Below the pieces are notes generated by a model. It saw nothing but the letters and a program-made list of their open reading frames with translations, was not told the DNA's origin and did not search any database. Positions 43,037 through 52,565 of a DNA stretch of 64,000 bases are shown here, piece after piece (position 1 is the first letter of the stretch; each line of letters starts with the position of its first letter). The position numbers and the translations under genes are program-made. Location of the stretch: assembly GCF_000519325.1 (NCBI RefSeq), contig NZ_KI912613.1, positions 4,808,071-4,872,070 on the forward strand. The letters are read 5' to 3'. This DNA is from Patulibacter minatonensis DSM 18081 (lineage in GTDB: Bacteria; Actinomycetota; Thermoleophilia; Solirubrobacterales; Solirubrobacteraceae).

Positions 43037-45226
43037 GTGCACGCGTCACCCCCCGTCCGCCGCGCCCTGGCCCCGCTCCTCGCCGTCGTCCTCCTCGCCG
43101 CCTCGCCCGCCTTGGCCGGCGCCGCGGTCGTGGACGGTGATCCGGCCCCCGCCGGCGCCGCCGCCGAGATCGACGCACCGACCGGGACGGGCACCGCCGC
43201 GACGCCGCGGTCGGAGATCGACCCCACGGAGCCGAGCGCCCCGGGGACGGCCGATCCCGGCGCCCTGGCCACCGGCGAGGCCCGGCTGCAGGCCGCCGAC
43301 CCGGGCGACCTGTGGGCCGTCGCCGACGCCGCGACCACCCCGATCGACGGGCTGTGGAACGCCGACCAGGGCGCCTACGTCGTCGCCGGCGTCGCACGCG
43401 CCCGCCTGAACGCCGAGATGCTCCTCGTGCACTCCTACGCGGCGCTCGCGGGCCGGACGGGCACCGACGCGCACCCCGAGCGGATCGAGCCGCTCGTGAA
43501 GCTCCTCACCGGCCCGATGTACGTCCCGACGCTGAACGGCAAGGTCGCCCCCGCTCCGGCGCCGGGCCACAGCGTGACGATCCACGCCCCGGGGTTCGCG
43601 GACCCGGTCGGCGGGCTCGTGTCGATGCACCAGGCCCTCGACGCCGTCGCCGCCCGCGCGCTCGCGGCCGCTTGGCGGGCCCGCGACATCGCCGGCCTGT
43701 CGCAGGAGTCCCGCGACCTGATCGTCGACCGCGTCCGCGCCGTCGCGCGCTCGCCGTTCTGGCGTTCGCCCTCGCGCCTGCTCAACCAGATCAACTGGAG
43801 CGCCGACCTCTACGCCGCCGACGCGACCGTCACCGGCGACCCGATGCTCCTGCGCCGCGACTACCGCGACCAGCTGATCTGGTTCGCCGAGCACGCGCGG
43901 AAGACGGCCTACCCGGGCGGGTCGCCGAACCTCGGCACCGGCGGGGCCTTCCACTACCTGCCGCAGCGCCGTGCCGACAACGCCACGAATCGCTCCGACA
44001 CCGCCGAGTACGCGAACATCACGCTCGGCGCGCTCGCCTACCTCGACCAGGCACGCGCCGCGGGGATGGGCCAGCTGCCCAAGCGCGTCCGCGACACGCT
44101 GCGCGGCTGGGTCCGCCGGACCGCCTGGGGCGACTGGTCGACGAGCGGCTACCTGAACTGGGACTCCGGCAAGGGCCTGTCGCGCCTGCACCTGACGCAG
44201 TACTGGCTGCTCGCGCTCCGCGGGTTCGCCGCCGGCACGGAGGGCTCGACCGCGCAGGCGTACCTGCCGTCGCAGCAGGCCACGACGCGCTGGCTCGTCC
44301 GGCGCGCGGTGGCGACGTACCAGCAGCGCGCCGCCGCGGCCAGCTCCGTCGTGCTGCCGGCCACCGCCTTCGGGCTCTCCGGCGGGCCGCTCGTGACGCC
44401 GACGTTCGACGGGCTGACCGGCACCGCGCGGTTCGCCTCGACGTTGGCTGAGATGGCCGACCGCGGGCTCGCCAGCCCGGCGGACACCGGCGCGGACCTC
44501 CAGCAGCTGCCCGACGCCGTCACGAACGACGCCGACATCGGTCGCACCGCCGTCACGACCTCGCGCTTCGCCACGGCGTTCCTCAAGCCGTGGTCGCCGC
44601 TGAAGGTCGGCGGCCTCGAGCCCGCGCGGCTGCTGGATTCGCGCGGCCGCGCACTGACCGGCGTCGGGGGCAGCGGCGACGGGGCGCTCGGGCTGCGGTT
44701 GCGCGCGGCGGGCAGGACGCTCGTCGACACCCAGCGCGGCGTCTACAAGGACACCCAGACCGTGATCGCGCCGGCGAGGAGCCGGCTGAACGTGGCGCGC
44801 ACCATGGACGGTCCCGTGGCGCTGACCGGCACCGACAAGGCCGCGAGCGTCCGGCTGACGGTGAAGCACCGGGTGGCCTCGACGAGCATCCGCACGACGT
44901 ACGTCGTGCGGAACCTGCGGAAGGAGACGATCTCCGCCCAGCTGCGGATCCCGACCTACGGCTCCGGCGACGCCGGCTCGCTGAAGGTCGGCCAGCGGAT
45001 CGGACCCGCGGCGCTCTCGCGGCTCCTGACCGTCGTGACCCCGACGGGGAGCCGCTTCCAGGTGCGGTTCAAGGGCCTGCCCCCCAAGGCGCGGGGCGAG
45101 GTCGTCGCCGTCGCACCGCAGAACGGCAACCCCACCCCGGGGCCGCAGCTCGTCGTGCTCGTCACGCTGCCCGCGAAGCGGACCACGACGATCGAGCGCA
45201 CGATCGTCGTGCCGTCGGCCGGCTGA
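43037..45226 (+). CDS. Secreted protein of unrecognised family, paralogue B
   Basis: 729 residues from GTG 43037, with a signal peptide (residues 1-29, ending ALAGAA). It aligns with the 29386 protein over about 500 residues: ARLNAEMLLVHSYAALAG against TRLNAELLRLHAAAAVAG, RLLNQINWSADLYAA (about 247), NRSDTAEYANI (about 317), GYLNWDSGKG and SRLHLTQYWLLAL (371-393). The spacing between the three main motifs is the same in both (70 and 53-54 residues). Residues 540-729 are beta-rich. Function is unknown; an extracellular polymer-degrading or -binding role is inferred from secretion and layout only. Confidence 0.88.
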   Translation: MHASPPVRRALAPLLAVVLLAASPALAGAAVVDGDPAPAGAAAEIDAPTGTGTAATPRSEIDPTEPSAPGTADPGALATGEARLQAADPGDLWAVADAATTPIDGLWNADQGAYVVAGVARARLNAEMLLVHSYAALAGRTGTDAHPERIEPLVKLLTGPMYVPTLNGKVAPAPAPGHSVTIHAPGFADPVGGLVSMHQALDAVAARALAAAWRARDIAGLSQESRDLIVDRVRAVARSPFWRSPSRLLNQINWSADLYAADATVTGDPMLLRRDYRDQLIWFAEHARKTAYPGGSPNLGTGGAFHYLPQRRADNATNRSDTAEYANITLGALAYLDQARAAGMGQLPKRVRDTLRGWVRRTAWGDWSTSGYLNWDSGKGLSRLHLTQYWLLALRGFAAGTEGSTAQAYLPSQQATTRWLVRRAVATYQQRAAAASSVVLPATAFGLSGGPLVTPTFDGLTGTARFASTLAEMADRGLASPADTGADLQQLPDAVTNDADIGRTAVTTSRFATAFLKPWSPLKVGGLEPARLLDSRGRALTGVGGSGDGALGLRLRAAGRTLVDTQRGVYKDTQTVIAPARSRLNVARTMDGPVALTGTDKAASVRLTVKHRVASTSIRTTYVVRNLRKETISAQLRIPTYGSGDAGSLKVGQRIGPAALSRLLTVVTPTGSRFQVRFKGLPPKARGEVVAVAPQNGNPTPGPQLVVLVTLPAKRTTTIERTIVVPSAG

Positions 45227-45413
45227 CCGGCAGGGGACCCCGCTGGTCGCGCGCCGGGGGCGATGCCGGGCCGTGGGGCGTGGGCCGCGGCGGGCACGGA
45301 CGGGGCGCGCCCGGGCGAGGCGAGCACGGGCTGGGCGGGCCCGGACGAGGCGAGCACGGGCGGAGCGTGCGCCGGTGCGGTCGTTCGCCGCGGCGGGGGC
45401 GGCGGACGCGCGG

Positions 45414-46208
45414 TCAGACGATCGTCGCGACCGAGCCGCCGTCCGCCGACCAGGCGCCGCCCGTCGCGAACCCGGCCCGCGGGGAGGCCAGCAGGACGAC
45501 GACGTCGGCGATCTCCTCGGGCGTGCCGAAACGACCGAGCGGGACGCGGGAGCGCGAGCCGTCCAGCGCCTCCTCGCGGGTCGTCCCGCGGCGCGCCGCC
45601 GCCTGGTCGGCCAGGCCGCCGTCCGCGAGCCACATCTCGCTGTCGATCGGCCCCGGCGCGACCGCGTTGACCCGCACCCCGCGCGGGGCGAGCTGCTGCG
45701 CCCACGCGCGCGACAGGGACAGCTGCGCGGCCTTGCCGACCGAGTAGGCCATGTTGCTCGCCGACGGCCGCTTGCCCGACGACGAGGAGATCAGCACGAC
45801 GCGGCCGCCTCCCGGCGCCGCGGCCAGGTCGTCCTGCGCCGCGAGCAGCAGCCCGTGGGGGCCCAGGACGTTCAGGCGCCACTGGAGCTCCCAGTCCTCG
45901 GGCGTCAGGTCCTCCGGCGGCGCGTCGCGGGTGGCGCCGGCGGCGAGCACCAGGCCGTCGATGCGTCCGTGGGCGTCGCGGCAGGCCGCGGCGATCGCGG
46001 CACCGCCGTCGGGGTCGGAGGCGTCGGCGGCGAGGGTGGCATGCGGACCGCCGGGCAGCGCCGCCCGGGTCCGGTCGAGGCCGTCCTGCCCGCGGGCGAC
46101 GAGGAGGAGTCGCGCGCCCTCCTCCGCGAGCTGCGACGCGACCGCGCGGCCGATGCCGCTGGTGGCGCCCGTGACGACGATCGCGTGGCCGGTCAGTCCG
46201 AGGTCCAT
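45414..46208 (-). CDS. Short-chain dehydrogenase/reductase
   Basis: 264 residues, classical SDR. It has VVTGATSGIGRAVA for cofactor binding, NVLGPHGLLLAA, the catalytic Ser in VLISSSSGKRPS, YSVGK for Tyr-Lys, and the C-terminal PEEIADVVVLLASP. The cofactor and substrate cannot be told from sequence. It is convergent with paralogue B and 87 bp downstream of coaA. Confidence 0.9.
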   Translation of the reverse strand: MDLGLTGHAIVVTGATSGIGRAVASQLAEEGARLLLVARGQDGLDRTRAALPGGPHATLAADASDPDGGAAIAAACRDAHGRIDGLVLAAGATRDAPPEDLTPEDWELQWRLNVLGPHGLLLAAQDDLAAAPGGGRVVLISSSSGKRPSASNMAYSVGKAAQLSLSRAWAQQLAPRGVRVNAVAPGPIDSEMWLADGGLADQAAARRGTTREEALDGSRSRVPLGRFGTPEEIADVVVLLASPRAGFATGGAWSADGGSVATIV

Positions 46209-46295
46209 GGGGTGATGGTCGCAAGGCCGGGGCTGGTCCCGGTGCGTCCCACGACATCGGCCCGGCGCGCGCTGCCCGAGCGGCGGTCGACCGGG

Positions 46296-47216
46296 TCAGG
46301 GCGTCCGGACCAGCACGCGCTCGACGCGGTGGTCGGCTCCCTTCTCGAGCACGACGTCGGCGTGCTCGAGGGTCGGCAGGACGTGCTCGCGGACGTTGGG
46401 GGCGTTCGTCGTCTCCCAGACCCGCAGGGCCAGGGCGTCGGCGTCCTCGTCCGGCATCTCCGCGATGCGGTGCAGCAGCGCGCCCGGGTCGTCCGCCGCC
46501 GCGCCCCGCCAGGCACGGAAGCGCTCGAGATACCAGGCGCGGGCGTCGTCCTCGGCCGCGTCGACGTACACGCCCAGGTCGACGAGATCCCGGACCTCCG
46601 GCGACAGCGCGCCGAGGCCCTCGAGGACGAGCACCGCGGGACGGTCGACCCGGACGGTGCGGTCGGGGTCGCGGTCCTGGATCCGGTGGGCGTAGACGGG
46701 GGCGTCGACGGGCGGACCGCCGGCGCGCACCGCGCTCAGGAGCGCGCGCAGGCCGTCGTGGTCGTAGCTCTCGGGGAAGCCCTTGCGCGCCGTCAGGTCG
46801 TCGGCCTCGAGCTCCGCGTTGGTGCGGAGGTACCCGTCGACGGAGACGACCACGACCGGCCCGCCGACCTCGGCGGGCAGCAGCTCGGCCAGGAGCCGGG
46901 CGATCGTGCTCTTGCCGGCCGCCACGCCGCCGGCCACGCCGAGCACCCAACCGCCGTCGGGCGCCGCGTCGCCCGCGAGTGCCGGGTGCAGCGCCGCGAG
47001 CCGTCCGCGGAGCTCGAGGTCGGCGGCGCGCCGGAGCGCGGCCAGCCGGGCCATCGGGAGCACGACCTCGTCCCGCTCGGCGTCCGCGACCTGCGCGTCG
47101 TCCGCCCACGTGGGCACGGCGTCCGGGTCCGTGGTCGGGCGTGCGGGCCCGTCGGCCGCGCCGATCCCGGCCCAGGTCGCGCGCGTCAGGACGGCCCGGG
47201 AGGACATGCCGGACAT
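46296..47216 (-). CDS. coaA: Pantothenate kinase, type I
   Basis: 306 residues; phosphorylates pantothenate in the first step of coenzyme A synthesis. The P-loop is GVAGGVAAGKSTIARLL (near residue 97), followed by VSVDGYLRTNAELE, KGFPESYDHDGL, YAHRIQDRDPD, VLVLEGLGAL and YVDAAEDDARAWYLERF. The first 50 residues are variable; ATG 47204 is an alternative start 4 codons in. Confidence 0.94.
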   Translation of the reverse strand: MSGMSSRAVLTRATWAGIGAADGPARPTTDPDAVPTWADDAQVADAERDEVVLPMARLAALRRAADLELRGRLAALHPALAGDAAPDGGWVLGVAGGVAAGKSTIARLLAELLPAEVGGPVVVVSVDGYLRTNAELEADDLTARKGFPESYDHDGLRALLSAVRAGGPPVDAPVYAHRIQDRDPDRTVRVDRPAVLVLEGLGALSPEVRDLVDLGVYVDAAEDDARAWYLERFRAWRGAAADDPGALLHRIAEMPDEDADALALRVWETTNAPNVREHVLPTLEHADVVLEKGADHRVERVLVRTP

Positions 47217-47276
47217 CGTGGCACCTCAGGTGCCGGGGCCCGGCCGGTGTGGCGCGCGGCCCGGTCCGGGCCGCGC

Positions 47277-47316
47277 GGCCGCGGCCAGGGTCGCACGGCC
47301 GCGGTCAGGGTCGCAC
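47277..47316. repeat. 20-bp direct repeat, 2 copies
   Basis: GGCCGCGGCCAGGGTCGCAC at 47277 is repeated with one substitution at 47297, in the short gap between coaA and lepA. Confidence 0.75.
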
Positions 47317-47353
47317 GGCGGTCGGCGGCCGCGTGCCCTACCGTCCCCGCGTC

Positions 47354-49186
47354 CTAGGCGTCGCCGAGCTCCAGCACCGCGAGGAAGGCCTCCTGGGGCA
47401 CCTCGACGTTGCCGACCTGCTTCATGCGCTTCTTGCCGACCTTCTGCTTCTGGAGCAGCTTCTTCTTCCGCGAGATGTCGCCGCCGTAGAGCTTCTCGGT
47501 GACGTCCTTGCGGTACGCCTTGACGGTCTCGCGGGAGACGACCCGAGCGCCGATGGCGGCCTGGATCGGCACGTCGTACTGCTGACGCGGGATCTTCTCC
47601 TTGAGCTTCTCCGTGAACTTCTTGCCCATCTCCTGCGCCTTCGTGCGGTGCACGAGGAGCGAGAGGGCGTCGACGGGCTCGCCGGAGAGCAGGATGTCGA
47701 GCTTGACGAGGTCGCTCTCGCGCAGACCGATCGGCTCGTAGTCGAACGACGCGTAGCCGCGGGTGCGCGACTTCAGCTGGTCGAAGAAGTCCAGGACGAT
47801 CTCGACGAGCGGGACGTCGTAGGTCAGCTGCACGCGGTCGGCGGAGATGTACTGCATCCCCTGGTGCTCGCCGCGCTTCTCCTGGCAGAGCTCCATCGTC
47901 GTGCCGACGTACTCGGTCGGCGTGAGGACGTTGAGCTTCACGAACGGCTCGCTGACCTTCTTGATGAAGGTCGGGTCCGGATAGGCCGACGGGCTGTGGA
48001 TCTCCTGGATCGTGCCGTCCTGGAGCTCCAGCTCGAAGCCCACCGAGGGCATCGTCGCGATCAGGTCGAGGTCGTACTCGCGCTCGAGGCGCTCGCGGAC
48101 GATGTCCATGTGCAGCAGGCCGAGGAAGCCGATGCGGAAGCCGAAGCCCAGGGCGTCGGACGTCTCGGGCTCCCACGCCAGCGCGGCGTCGTTGAGGGAC
48201 AGCTTCTCGAGCGCGTCGCGCATGTCCGGGTACTGCGCGTTGTCCGTCGGGAACAGGCCGCAGAAGACCATCGGCAGGATCTCGCGGTAGCCCGGGAGCG
48301 CCTCCTCGGCGGGCACGAGCTTCTCGCCCTGGCCGCGGACGCCGGAGCGGTGGGTCAGCGTGTCGCCGACCCTGAGCAGCATGACGTCCTTGATGCCCGT
48401 GATGACGTAGCCGACCTCGCCGGGCCCGAGCTCCGTGATCGGCACCATCTGCGGCGAGAAGATGCCGAGCTCGTCGACGTCGGCCTCGGTCTCGGCCGCC
48501 ATCGCGCGGATCTTGTCGCCCTTCTTGAACACGCCGTCGACCACCCGGATGTAGGCGACGACGCCGCGGTACTGGTCGAACTCGGAGTCGAAGATCAGCG
48601 CGCGGGCCGGGGCGTCGCGGTCGCCGTCCGGGGCGGGGACGGTCTGCACGAGCCGGTTGAGGACCGCGTCGACGCCCTCGCCGGTCTTGCCGGAGATCCG
48701 CAGGATCGAGTCGGCGTCGTCGCCCAGGAGCTCCGCGACCTCGGCCCCGACGCGCTCGGGCTCGGCGCCGGGCAGGTCGATCTTGTTCAGGCACGGGATG
48801 ATCTCGAGCCCGGCCTCGACGGCCAGGTACGTGTTCGCGAGCGTCTGCGCCTCGACGCCCTGCGAGGCGTCGACGACCAGGAGCGCGCCCTCGCAGGCCT
48901 GCAGCGACCGGGAGACCTCGTACGTGAAGTCGACGTGCCCGGGGGTGTCGATCAGGTGGAACATGTACGTCTCGCCGTCGTCGGCGTCGAAGTACACCCG
49001 CACGGCCTGCGACTTGATCGTGATCCCGCGCTCGCGCTCCAGCTCCATCGAGTCGAGCAGCTGGTCCTGCATGTCGCGGTCGGCGACGGTGTCGGTCAGC
49101 TCGAGGATGCGGTCCGCCAGCGTCGACTTGCCGTGGTCGATGTGGGCGATGATCGAGAAGTTGCGGATCTTGGACTGGTCGCTCAT
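47354..49186 (-). CDS. lepA: Elongation factor 4 (LepA)
   Basis: 610 residues, the normal length. GTPase motifs are AHIDHGKST (G1), RGITIKSQA (G2), DTPGHVDF (G3) and NKIDLP (G4). LepA-specific blocks follow: [26 protein letters not shown] and the C-terminal [20 protein letters not shown] in the basic tail. It is a ribosome-bound GTPase that moves mistranslocated ribosomes. It stands alone, with a repeat-filled 441-bp gap upstream. Confidence 0.98.
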   Translation of the reverse strand: MSDQSKIRNFSIIAHIDHGKSTLADRILELTDTVADRDMQDQLLDSMELERERGITIKSQAVRVYFDADDGETYMFHLIDTPGHVDFTYEVSRSLQACEGALLVVDASQGVEAQTLANTYLAVEAGLEIIPCLNKIDLPGAEPERVGAEVAELLGDDADSILRISGKTGEGVDAVLNRLVQTVPAPDGDRDAPARALIFDSEFDQYRGVVAYIRVVDGVFKKGDKIRAMAAETEADVDELGIFSPQMVPITELGPGEVGYVITGIKDVMLLRVGDTLTHRSGVRGQGEKLVPAEEALPGYREILPMVFCGLFPTDNAQYPDMRDALEKLSLNDAALAWEPETSDALGFGFRIGFLGLLHMDIVRERLEREYDLDLIATMPSVGFELELQDGTIQEIHSPSAYPDPTFIKKVSEPFVKLNVLTPTEYVGTTMELCQEKRGEHQGMQYISADRVQLTYDVPLVEIVLDFFDQLKSRTRGYASFDYEPIGLRESDLVKLDILLSGEPVDALSLLVHRTKAQEMGKKFTEKLKEKIPRQQYDVPIQAAIGARVVSRETVKAYRKDVTEKLYGGDISRKKKLLQKQKVGKKRMKQVGNVEVPQEAFLAVLELGDA

Positions 49187-49335
49187 CAGGTCGACACAGG
49201 GTACGGGTGCGGCGGCGGAAGGCCCGTCGTGGTGCCGGGACGGGGGCCGGCGGGGGTCCGGACGGCGACGCTCGTCGCGGGCCGACGGGGCGGTCGACCG
49301 AGGCGACGGTGAGGCGTTCGGCGGCGGCGTCGGGC

Positions 49336-49478
49336 GCAGGAACGCACGCCATACGAGGCGGGACACGCGGCCGGCGTTCATCCCTGCGTGCAGGCCGCAG
49401 GAACGCGCGCCACGCGAGGCGGGACGCCTGGCCGGCGTTCATTCCTGCGCGCAGGCCGCAGGAACGCACGCCACACGA
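49336..49478. repeat. 61-bp palindromic tandem repeat, 3 copies (family 3)
   Basis: GCAGGAACGC begins at 49336, 49397 and 49458 (exact 61-bp period). Units pair GCAGGAACGC with GGCGTTCATTCCTGC. The unit is the same family as the array at 28963, 20 kb away. The array occupies the middle of the gap 49187-49627, in which I see no gene. Confidence 0.9.
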
Positions 49479-49627
49479 CGGCTACGGGGCGGCGCACGAA
49501 GCCGCCGCCCTGCGGGTGGCTGGCTCCCACACCGTCACCACGGCAGGCATCGGCCCGCCCGGTTCTCACCCCGGTTCCCGGTCGTCCCGCTCCTCGGACG
49601 ACCCGCCCGCGATCGTGCCGCCGGTCC

Positions 49628-49969
49628 TCAGCCCGACTCGGCCGCCTCCGCCAGCGCCTTCAGGCGCGCGAGCCGCGCGTCCCACGCAGCCGCGAGGGCC
49701 TCGAGGCGACGACCGGCGTCCTGCAGCGGCCGGGGGTCGACCCGGAAGCGCACCTCGCGTCCGACCTTCCGGGAGCCGACGAGGCCCGCCCGGTCCAGCA
49801 CGCCCAGGTGCTTCGTCACCGCGACGCGGCTGACCGGGAGGGCGGCGGCGAGCGTCGTCGCCGTGCCCTCCCCCGCCTCGCCGAGCAGCCGCAGGACCTC
49901 CCAGCGGGTCGGGTCGGCGAGGGCGGCGAGCACCTCGGCGGGCGGGCCGTCGGTCGCGGTGGCGGTCAC
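49628..49969 (-). CDS. ArsR-family transcriptional regulator
   Basis: 113 residues from GTG 49969. A winged-helix domain with LADPTRWEVLRLLGEA, VSRVAVTKHLGVLDRAGLVG and REVRFRVDP. It lacks the Cys ligands of metal-sensing ArsR proteins. It is paired with the AHSA1-type gene upstream, a very common arrangement in which the regulator controls its partner. Confidence 0.92.
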   Translation of the reverse strand: MTATATDGPPAEVLAALADPTRWEVLRLLGEAGEGTATTLAAALPVSRVAVTKHLGVLDRAGLVGSRKVGREVRFRVDPRPLQDAGRRLEALAAAWDARLARLKALAEAAESG

Positions 49970-50057
49970 GGGGCCACCTCGGCTCCGGGGCGGACGGATC
50001 CGCCACGGCCCGGCCCGTGCGTCGGGTGTGCCGCTCGGTCGACGCGACGGACGGTCG

Positions 50058-50504
50058 TCATGCGGCCACGCGCGCGGCGTACTCCTCGAGCTCGCCGAGC
50101 TCGGAGGCCCATCCGCGGACGTTCCCGTCGAACGCCGTGGTCCGGGTCCCCTCGTCGGTCACCAGATCCGCGAAGCCCGTCTCGACCATCCGCAGCCGCG
50201 TCGCCGTGCCGCGCGGCTCCAGCGTGAACTCGACGAGCGTCGCGTGGCCGTCCTCGGGCTCCTCGCGCCACTTCGGCCCGTAGGCGTTCCAGCGGTACGA
50301 GAACCGCGTGTGCGGCTCGACGGTGACGACGCGCCCGATCGACGTGCCGTGCTCCCGCCACTCCAGGCGGTACAGCCCGCCAGGGCGCAGCTCGATCTCG
50401 GCGCCCACGCGCCATCGGACCGTCCCACCGGCCGACCACCCAACACGCCCGCCACCGTCCACGACCGATGCGCCATCGGCCCGCCCCGCAGGCCATCCGC
50501 GCAT
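50058..50504 (-). CDS. AHSA1/SRPBCC-domain protein, N-terminus abnormal
   Basis: Up to 148 residues. From about residue 30 it follows the AHSA1-like SRPBCC family (AEIELRPGGLYRLEW, RFSYRWNAYGP, TLVEFTLEPRGTATRLRMVETGF, and GWASELGELEEY). The first strand and helix of the family, with the usual P-x-RVW-ALTDPE segment, are missing and replaced by a Gly/Ala/Arg-rich stretch. Either the gene is 5'-truncated or the first part is in another frame. It probably binds a hydrophobic ligand. It lies 88 bp before arsR. Confidence 0.72.
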   Translation of the reverse strand: MRGWPAGRADGASVVDGGGRVGWSAGGTVRWRVGAEIELRPGGLYRLEWREHGTSIGRVVTVEPHTRFSYRWNAYGPKWREEPEDGHATLVEFTLEPRGTATRLRMVETGFADLVTDEGTRTTAFDGNVRGWASELGELEEYAARVAA

Positions 50505-50601
50505 CGCTCACGCCGCCGCTCCGGACCGACCGATCGACGACCGACCCGTGCCGGCGCGCCAATCCGCCGCCGTCCGGGCCGCGCGGCCGTAGGGTCGCCC
50601 C

Positions 50602-52065
50602 ATGGCCCTGCACCAGCCCAGCCGCGGTCCCCGGTCGCGCCGACCGACCCTCGCCGAGAACCCGCTGCACCGCCCCGGGACACCGCCGGTCCCGCGCGAC
50701 GCGCTGCCGACCGGCTCGATGGATCCCCGGGCGGCGCAGCGGATCGTGCTCGACGAGCTGCTGCTCGACGGCAACGCGCGGCTGAACCTCGCCACGTTCG
50801 TCACGACGTGGATGGAGCCGGAGGCCGAGGCGCTGATGGCGTCGGTCTTCGACAAGAACATGATCGACAAGGACGAGTACCCGCAGACGGCGGAGCTCGA
50901 GGCCCGCTGCGTCGCGATGCTCGGCGGGCTCTGGAACGCGCCGCGCAAGGACGGCGGGGACACGAGCGGCCCGGAGTCGACCGCGGGCGCCACCACCGCC
51001 GTCGGCTGCTCGACCACCGGGTCCAGCGAGGCGGCGATGCTCGCCGGGCTCGCCCTGAAGCGCCGCTGGGAGGCCCGCCGGCGCGACGCCGGCGAGCCGA
51101 TCGACCGGCCGAACATCGTCATGGGCGCGAACGTCCAGGTCTGCTGGGACAAGTTCGCGCGCTACTGGGACGTCGAGCCGCGCCTCGTGCCGATGGAGGG
51201 CGACCGCTTCCACCTCGACGCCGAGACCGCCGTGGCCCGGTGCGACGAGCGGACGATCGGCGTCGTCGGGATCCTCGGCTCGACGTTCGACGGGTCCTAC
51301 GAGCCGATCGCGGACATCGCCGCGGCGCTCGACGACCTCCAGTCGCGCACCGGCCTCGACGTGCCGCTCCACGTCGACGCGGCGTCGGGCGGATTCATCG
51401 CGCCGTTCCTCGACGAGGACCTCGTCTGGGACTTCCGCCTCCCCCGCGTCGCGTCGATCAACGCGTCGGGCCACAAGTTCGGGCTCGTCTACCCGGGCGT
51501 CGGCTGGGCGCTGTGGCGCGACGAGCAGGCGCTGCCCGAGGAGCTCGTCTTCCACGTCAGCTACCTCGGCGGCGACATGCCGACGTTCGCGCTGAACTTC
51601 AGCCGGCCCGGCGCCCAGGTGGTCGCCCAGTACTTCCAGTTCCTGCGCCTCGGGATGGACGGCTACCGGCGGGTCCAGCAGGGCTCGCGCGACACCGCGA
51701 CGCGCCTGGCCGACGGGCTCGAGGCGACAGGCGCCTTCCGGGCCCTGACCCGCGGCGACGAGCTCCCGGTGTTCGCGGTCACGCTCGCCGACGACGTCGA
51801 CCAGTTCTCCGTCTACGACGTGTCGGCGACTCTGCGCGAGCGCGGCTGGCTCGTCCCGGCGTACCCGTTCGTCGAGGCCCGCGACGACCTCCACGTGCTG
51901 CGCGTCGTCGTCCGCAACGGCTTCAGCGACGACCTCGGCGACCTGCTGCTCGCCGACGTCGACCGCGCCCTGCACCGGCTGACGAAACAGCCCGCGCCGC
52001 TGCGCGGGGTCGAGCACGCCGACTTCTCGCACGGCACGCCGAAGCGGGGCGTGCGGACGGACTGA
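50602..52065 (+). CDS. gadB: Glutamate decarboxylase
   Basis: 487 residues, a PLP-dependent group II decarboxylase making 4-aminobutyrate. Visible features are LNLATFVTTWMEPEAEALM, NMIDKDEYPQTAELE, GCSTTGSSEAAMLAGLALKR, HVDAASGGFIAPF and the PLP lysine in SINASGHKFGLVYPGVGW. In other bacteria it serves acid resistance or GABA metabolism; no antiporter gene is next to it. Confidence 0.96.
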   Translation: MALHQPSRGPRSRRPTLAENPLHRPGTPPVPRDALPTGSMDPRAAQRIVLDELLLDGNARLNLATFVTTWMEPEAEALMASVFDKNMIDKDEYPQTAELEARCVAMLGGLWNAPRKDGGDTSGPESTAGATTAVGCSTTGSSEAAMLAGLALKRRWEARRRDAGEPIDRPNIVMGANVQVCWDKFARYWDVEPRLVPMEGDRFHLDAETAVARCDERTIGVVGILGSTFDGSYEPIADIAAALDDLQSRTGLDVPLHVDAASGGFIAPFLDEDLVWDFRLPRVASINASGHKFGLVYPGVGWALWRDEQALPEELVFHVSYLGGDMPTFALNFSRPGAQVVAQYFQFLRLGMDGYRRVQQGSRDTATRLADGLEATGAFRALTRGDELPVFAVTLADDVDQFSVYDVSATLRERGWLVPAYPFVEARDDLHVLRVVVRNGFSDDLGDLLLADVDRALHRLTKQPAPLRGVEHADFSHGTPKRGVRTD

Positions 52066-52173
52066 CGGCGCCCGGCCCCGAGCTCGATCGGAGCGGATCG
52101 TCTCCGGGGCGGACGGCCCCCGGCGCGCCACCCGGTGCGACGAACGCGGCCCCGCGTCAGGGGCCGGCCGGAC

Positions 52174-52428
52174 TCAGGCCGAGACCGACGGGTCCTCCGG
52201 GTCGGGATCGGCCACCGGCGTCGGGGTCGACACGTTGTCGGGGTCGTCGTCCGCGTGCCCAGACGGCGGCGGCGGGGTCGCGCGACCGCTGTCGTCGTGC
52301 TTCCCGGGGCGCTCGGACGACTCCCCATCGTGCCGGTTGGGGAGCGGGACCTCTCGGCCGGTGTCGGGTGTGGGGACCTCGGCCCGCTCGTCGGGCTCCA
52401 CGGGGTCGCTCGGGCTGTCGAAGGTCAT
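52174..52428 (-). CDS. Small hydrophilic protein, hypothetical
   Basis: 84 residues, rich in Pro, Asp, Glu, Ser and Thr, acidic and probably disordered. It has no recognisable domain and no clear ribosome-binding site, but its frame fits the local codon bias. It lies between gadB and murJ on the minus strand. Confidence 0.4.
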   Translation of the reverse strand: MTFDSPSDPVEPDERAEVPTPDTGREVPLPNRHDGESSERPGKHDDSGRATPPPPSGHADDDPDNVSTPTPVADPDPEDPSVSA

Positions 52429-52565
52429 GGCGGGTGGCTACCCGCGGTCCGGCGGCAGGAACCCGGGAGCGGCGACGGCCCGTGCACACCGGGCGGAGGC
52501 GCCGACGGGCCCGCCCGGACCGGACCGGCGACCTGCGGAGCCCGCGAACGCCGTGGTCGACCCGG

